Part shown: positions 22,293-24,626 of the stretch, piece by piece | How positions within the stretch are numbered: the first letter of the stretch is position 1 | How the letters are laid out: each line of letters starts with the position of its first letter | NCBI GenBank assembly: GCA_020072905.1 | Contig: JAIQGB010000046.1 | Span: forward strand, 1-24,626 | DNA: 24,626 bases | DNA from: Terriglobia bacterium | GTDB taxonomy: Bacteria; Acidobacteriota; Terriglobia; UBA7540 | Reading direction: 5' to 3' | Made by a program: the position numbers and the translations under genes | Notes under the pieces: generated by a model | The model's input: only the letters and a program-made list of their open reading frames with translations | Told to the model about the DNA's origin: nothing | The model's database searches: none

Positions 22293-24326
22293 ATGAGACC
22301 GAGTCTGAGCTCAAGACAGATCGGTGTTTTGTTGCTGGTATTGATGCCCGGCTTCCTGGGTTCGGTTCGCGCGCAGGGCGACAACTTGATGCCGCAACCG
22401 GCGAAGGTCGTGCATGCACAAGGCAGGTTGGAGATCAGCGGATCGTTCCGCGTCGCCCTCGAAGGTTACGAGGAACCACGCCTGCGCGCAGCCGGAGAGC
22501 GCATCGTCGAGCGCCTGGCTCGACAAACCGCCATTCCGATGAATTCCACTCTGGAGACGGACCCGGCGAAGGCCGCGCTGGTTATCCGTTGCGATCATGC
22601 AGGGGGACTGGTCCAATCGGTCCGGGAAGATGAGTCCTACACGCTGGAAGTGACCTCGCGGCAGGCACGTCTTGAGGCAGCCACGCCCGTCGGCATCTTG
22701 CGCGGCATGGAGACCTTCCTACAACTGGTCACGCTGGACGCGCAGGGCTTCGCCGTACCGGCGGTCAATATCGAGGACAAGCCTCGTTTCCCCTGGCGCG
22801 GCTTCATGATTGATGTGTCGCGCCGTTGGATACCCGCCCCGGTGATCAAGCGGAACCTCGACGGCATGGCCGCCGTCAAGCTGAACGTCCTGCACTGGCA
22901 CCTTTCCGACGATCAGGGATTCCGCGTCGAGAGCCGGCGATTCCCGAAACTCCACGAGATGGGCTCCGACGGGCATTACTACACGCAGGAAGAAATCCGC
23001 GACGTGATCGCCTACGCGCGCGAACGCGGCATCCGCGTCGTCCCGGAGTTTGACATGCCTGGCCATGCCACCAGTTGGTTCGTCGGCTATCCCGAGATTG
23101 CCAGCCTGCCCGGCCCCTACACCGTTGACCGCACTTTAGGCATTCGCGACCCCGCGATGGATCCCACCCGGGAGGAGGTATACACCTTCCTTGATGCTTT
23201 TATCGGCGAGATGACTCAACTCTTCCCCGACGAGTACTTTCACATCGGGGGTGATGAGGTAAGGGCCAAACATTGGAGCGAGAGTCCTCGCATCCAGGAA
23301 TTCATGCGCCAGCACGGCATGAAAGACCATCGCGACCTTCAGGCCTATTTCAACCAACGCTTGCTCGTTATCCTCCAGAAATATGGAAGAAAAATGGTGG
23401 GCTGGGATGAAATCCTTCATCCCGAACTTCCCAAAGACATCGTGGTGCAATCCTGGCGCGGGCAACAGTCCCTGGCCGAGGCCGCGCGGCGGGGCTACAT
23501 GGGGATTCTTTCCTGGGGTTATTACCTCGACCTGATGCAGCCGGCGTCGTTCCACTACGGGGTCGATCCGTTGGGAGGTGGAGCGGCGAGACTTTCTGAA
23601 GCGGAGAAAGCCAGGATCCTGGGGGGCGAAGCCTGCATCTGGACTGAGAATGTGGACATGGAGAATATTGATGCCGCCGACTGGCCCCTGACTGCGGCCA
23701 TCGCAGAGCGGCTCTGGTCCCCGGCGCAGGTTCAGGATGTGGACTCCATGTATCGTCGCCTGGCGATGGTAAGCCGCCAACTGGAATGGATGGGGCTGAC
23801 ACAGCGCATCAGTCCTCGGCTGATGCTCGAACGCCTGGCGGGCGACAGCGACCCGGCAGTCTTGAAGCGCCTCGACGAGGTCCTCGCGCCGCTCAACTGC
23901 GATGTGCGGCGGCGGGTGCACCACTACACAAGCCTCACGCCGCTCAACCGGTTGGTGGATGCCACTCCTCCGGAAAGCGATGCGGCGCGTGAATTCGCCC
24001 TCCTGGTCGGGCACTGGCAGGCCAACAAGCTCAAGATCCGCCAGCAACTGTCTCGTTGGAAGCGGGCCGGTGCGGAAGTGGCGCCTCTGCTTCAGCGCTC
24101 TGCCCTGCTGCAGGAAGATCTGCCCTTGGCGGAAAACGTATCGGCCGTGGCGGAGGCCGGACTCGAAGCGCTGGATTATCTCGAGCACGCAGAAGCGGCG
24201 CCTGACGCCTGGGTGGCGAAGCAAACCGCTCTTCTGGACCGGGCCAGCCAACCTCAGGCGGAACTGTGGATCATGATTGTGCCCTCCGTGCGCGAACTGC
24301 TTAAAGCCGCGGAGGCAGGAAAGTGA
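22293..24326 (+). CDS. Secreted beta-N-acetylhexosaminidase, glycoside hydrolase family 20
   Basis: 677 aa from the ATG at 22293, chosen because GGAGGAACA directly precedes it and a signal peptide (about 1-28, cleavage near SVRA-QG) begins there; the frame is open to 22224. The N-terminal GH20b-like domain (about 32-165) is followed by the catalytic TIM barrel with FPWRGFMIDVSRRW (substrate arginine region), LHWHLSDDQGFR, and the acid pair D321-E322 in HIGGDEV. E322 should be the general acid and D321 should orient the substrate acetamido group. Tryptophan-rich sites WDEIL, SWRGQQ and CIWTENV complete the pocket. It removes terminal GlcNAc or GalNAc from glycans in the periplasm or outside. 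The C-terminal 130 residues are helical. It follows the receptor gene after a terminator and is probably functionally linked to it. Confidence 0.94.
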   Translation: MRPSLSSRQIGVLLLVLMPGFLGSVRAQGDNLMPQPAKVVHAQGRLEISGSFRVALEGYEEPRLRAAGERIVERLARQTAIPMNSTLETDPAKAALVIRCDHAGGLVQSVREDESYTLEVTSRQARLEAATPVGILRGMETFLQLVTLDAQGFAVPAVNIEDKPRFPWRGFMIDVSRRWIPAPVIKRNLDGMAAVKLNVLHWHLSDDQGFRVESRRFPKLHEMGSDGHYYTQEEIRDVIAYARERGIRVVPEFDMPGHATSWFVGYPEIASLPGPYTVDRTLGIRDPAMDPTREEVYTFLDAFIGEMTQLFPDEYFHIGGDEVRAKHWSESPRIQEFMRQHGMKDHRDLQAYFNQRLLVILQKYGRKMVGWDEILHPELPKDIVVQSWRGQQSLAEAARRGYMGILSWGYYLDLMQPASFHYGVDPLGGGAARLSEAEKARILGGEACIWTENVDMENIDAADWPLTAAIAERLWSPAQVQDVDSMYRRLAMVSRQLEWMGLTQRISPRLMLERLAGDSDPAVLKRLDEVLAPLNCDVRRRVHHYTSLTPLNRLVDATPPESDAAREFALLVGHWQANKLKIRQQLSRWKRAGAEVAPLLQRSALLQEDLPLAENVSAVAEAGLEALDYLEHAEAAPDAWVAKQTALLDRASQPQAELWIMIVPSVRELLKAAEAGK

Positions 24327-24452
24327 TACGCCGACGCTCGTTCGACGCTGAGAGAGCCCGGGGCCGGGCGGTGGGATAGAGCCAGATGAGCAACCCCGCT
24401 TCTAACCACCTCGGGGCGAAGGGCAGCCGGCCTTCAAGACGGGACTGGCAGG

Positions 24453-24626
24453 CTAAGGGGTCGCAGGCGCCCCGGCCTGCTTCCTTTCCCAAAGGGTAAT
24501 CAACAAGGTGCTCCCCAGCACCAGAGCACCCCCCACGATGCCGCCCAGCGTGAGCCGCTCGCCCAGCCAAAGGGCTGCGATGGGCACTCCAAAAAAGGTT
24601 ATCAGGTAATTCGAAAGCGCCGCCTG
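24453..24626 (-). CDS. EamA/DMT-family transporter (C-terminal part, cut by window end)
   Basis: An open minus-strand frame enters from the right edge and gives 57 residues before a TAG at 24455-24453. It reads NYLITFFGVPIAALWLGERL, followed by a second hydrophobic helix (GGIVGGALVLGSTLLITL) and a short polar tail. The last transmembrane pair of EamA (drug/metabolite transporter) proteins has this pattern, with the conserved WLGE between helices. It converges on the hexosaminidase gene with a 126-bp gap that shows only small GC hairpins. The substrate cannot be inferred. Confidence 0.8.
   Translation of the reverse strand, partial: QAALSNYLITFFGVPIAALWLGERLTLGGIVGGALVLGSTLLITLWERKQAGAPATP

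Noticed and set aside
24327..24452. Terminator hairpins between the hexosaminidase and transporter genes
   Set aside because: Short GC inverted repeats such as GCCCG-GGGC-CGGGC (24356-24369) occur but none has a T tract, so I did not call one.

Overview
The window looks like a chromosomal segment from a GC-rich member of the Acidobacteriota. This is an inference from gene content: a very large TonB-dependent receptor with an N-terminal carboxypeptidase-regulatory-like domain and a 'DLPLNGRNF' motif, a fused homocysteine methyltransferase/methylenetetrahydrofolate reductase, and the gene order xseB-ispA-dxs. There are no rRNA or tRNA genes, phage genes, insertion sequences or CRISPR arrays that I can see.

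Layout from left to right. Positions 2-121 hold the last codons of a rightward FAD-dependent (phytoene-desaturase-like) oxidoreductase. It converges on a large leftward membrane sensor (143-3613) that joins a beta-propeller, a multi-pass membrane block, a GAF domain and a SpoIIE-type PP2C phosphatase. A short divergent promoter region separates this from a rightward pair: a penicillin-acylase-family Ntn hydrolase and an M61 aminopeptidase with a PDZ domain. Next comes the fused methionine/folate enzyme (8281-10068). A hairpin and a short tandem repeat follow its stop codon, and then the tight housekeeping operon xseB-ispA-dxs (10132-13213) for exonuclease VII small subunit and isoprenoid precursor synthesis.

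The most distinctive block is a leftward four-gene operon (17709 down to 13280): a Gfo/Idh/MocA dehydrogenase, a class-III PLP aminotransferase of the GSA-aminomutase type, a second Gfo/Idh/MocA dehydrogenase and a zinc-dependent sorbitol-dehydrogenase-like enzyme. The genes are 16-17 nt apart or overlap by 4 nt. Together they could interconvert alcohol, ketone and amine groups on a sugar or cyclitol. No complete known pathway fits. An 880-base intergenic region containing repeats and promoter-like sequences separates this operon from a divergent TonB-dependent receptor (18590-22099), whose mRNA would have a leader of over 200 nt with a clear stem-loop. The receptor gene ends at a strong terminator and is followed by a secreted GH20 beta-N-acetylhexosaminidase (22293-24326). 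A coherent but unproven reading is that the receptor and hexosaminidase take up and trim amino-sugar glycans and the divergent operon processes or makes an amino sugar or aminocyclitol. The window ends inside a leftward EamA-family transporter gene.

The strongest anomaly inside a known family is the methionine/folate fusion protein. It appears to lack about two dozen residues of the homocysteine-methyltransferase barrel just before the zinc-binding Cys-Cys motif, and it has an altered GDPP motif in the reductase half.
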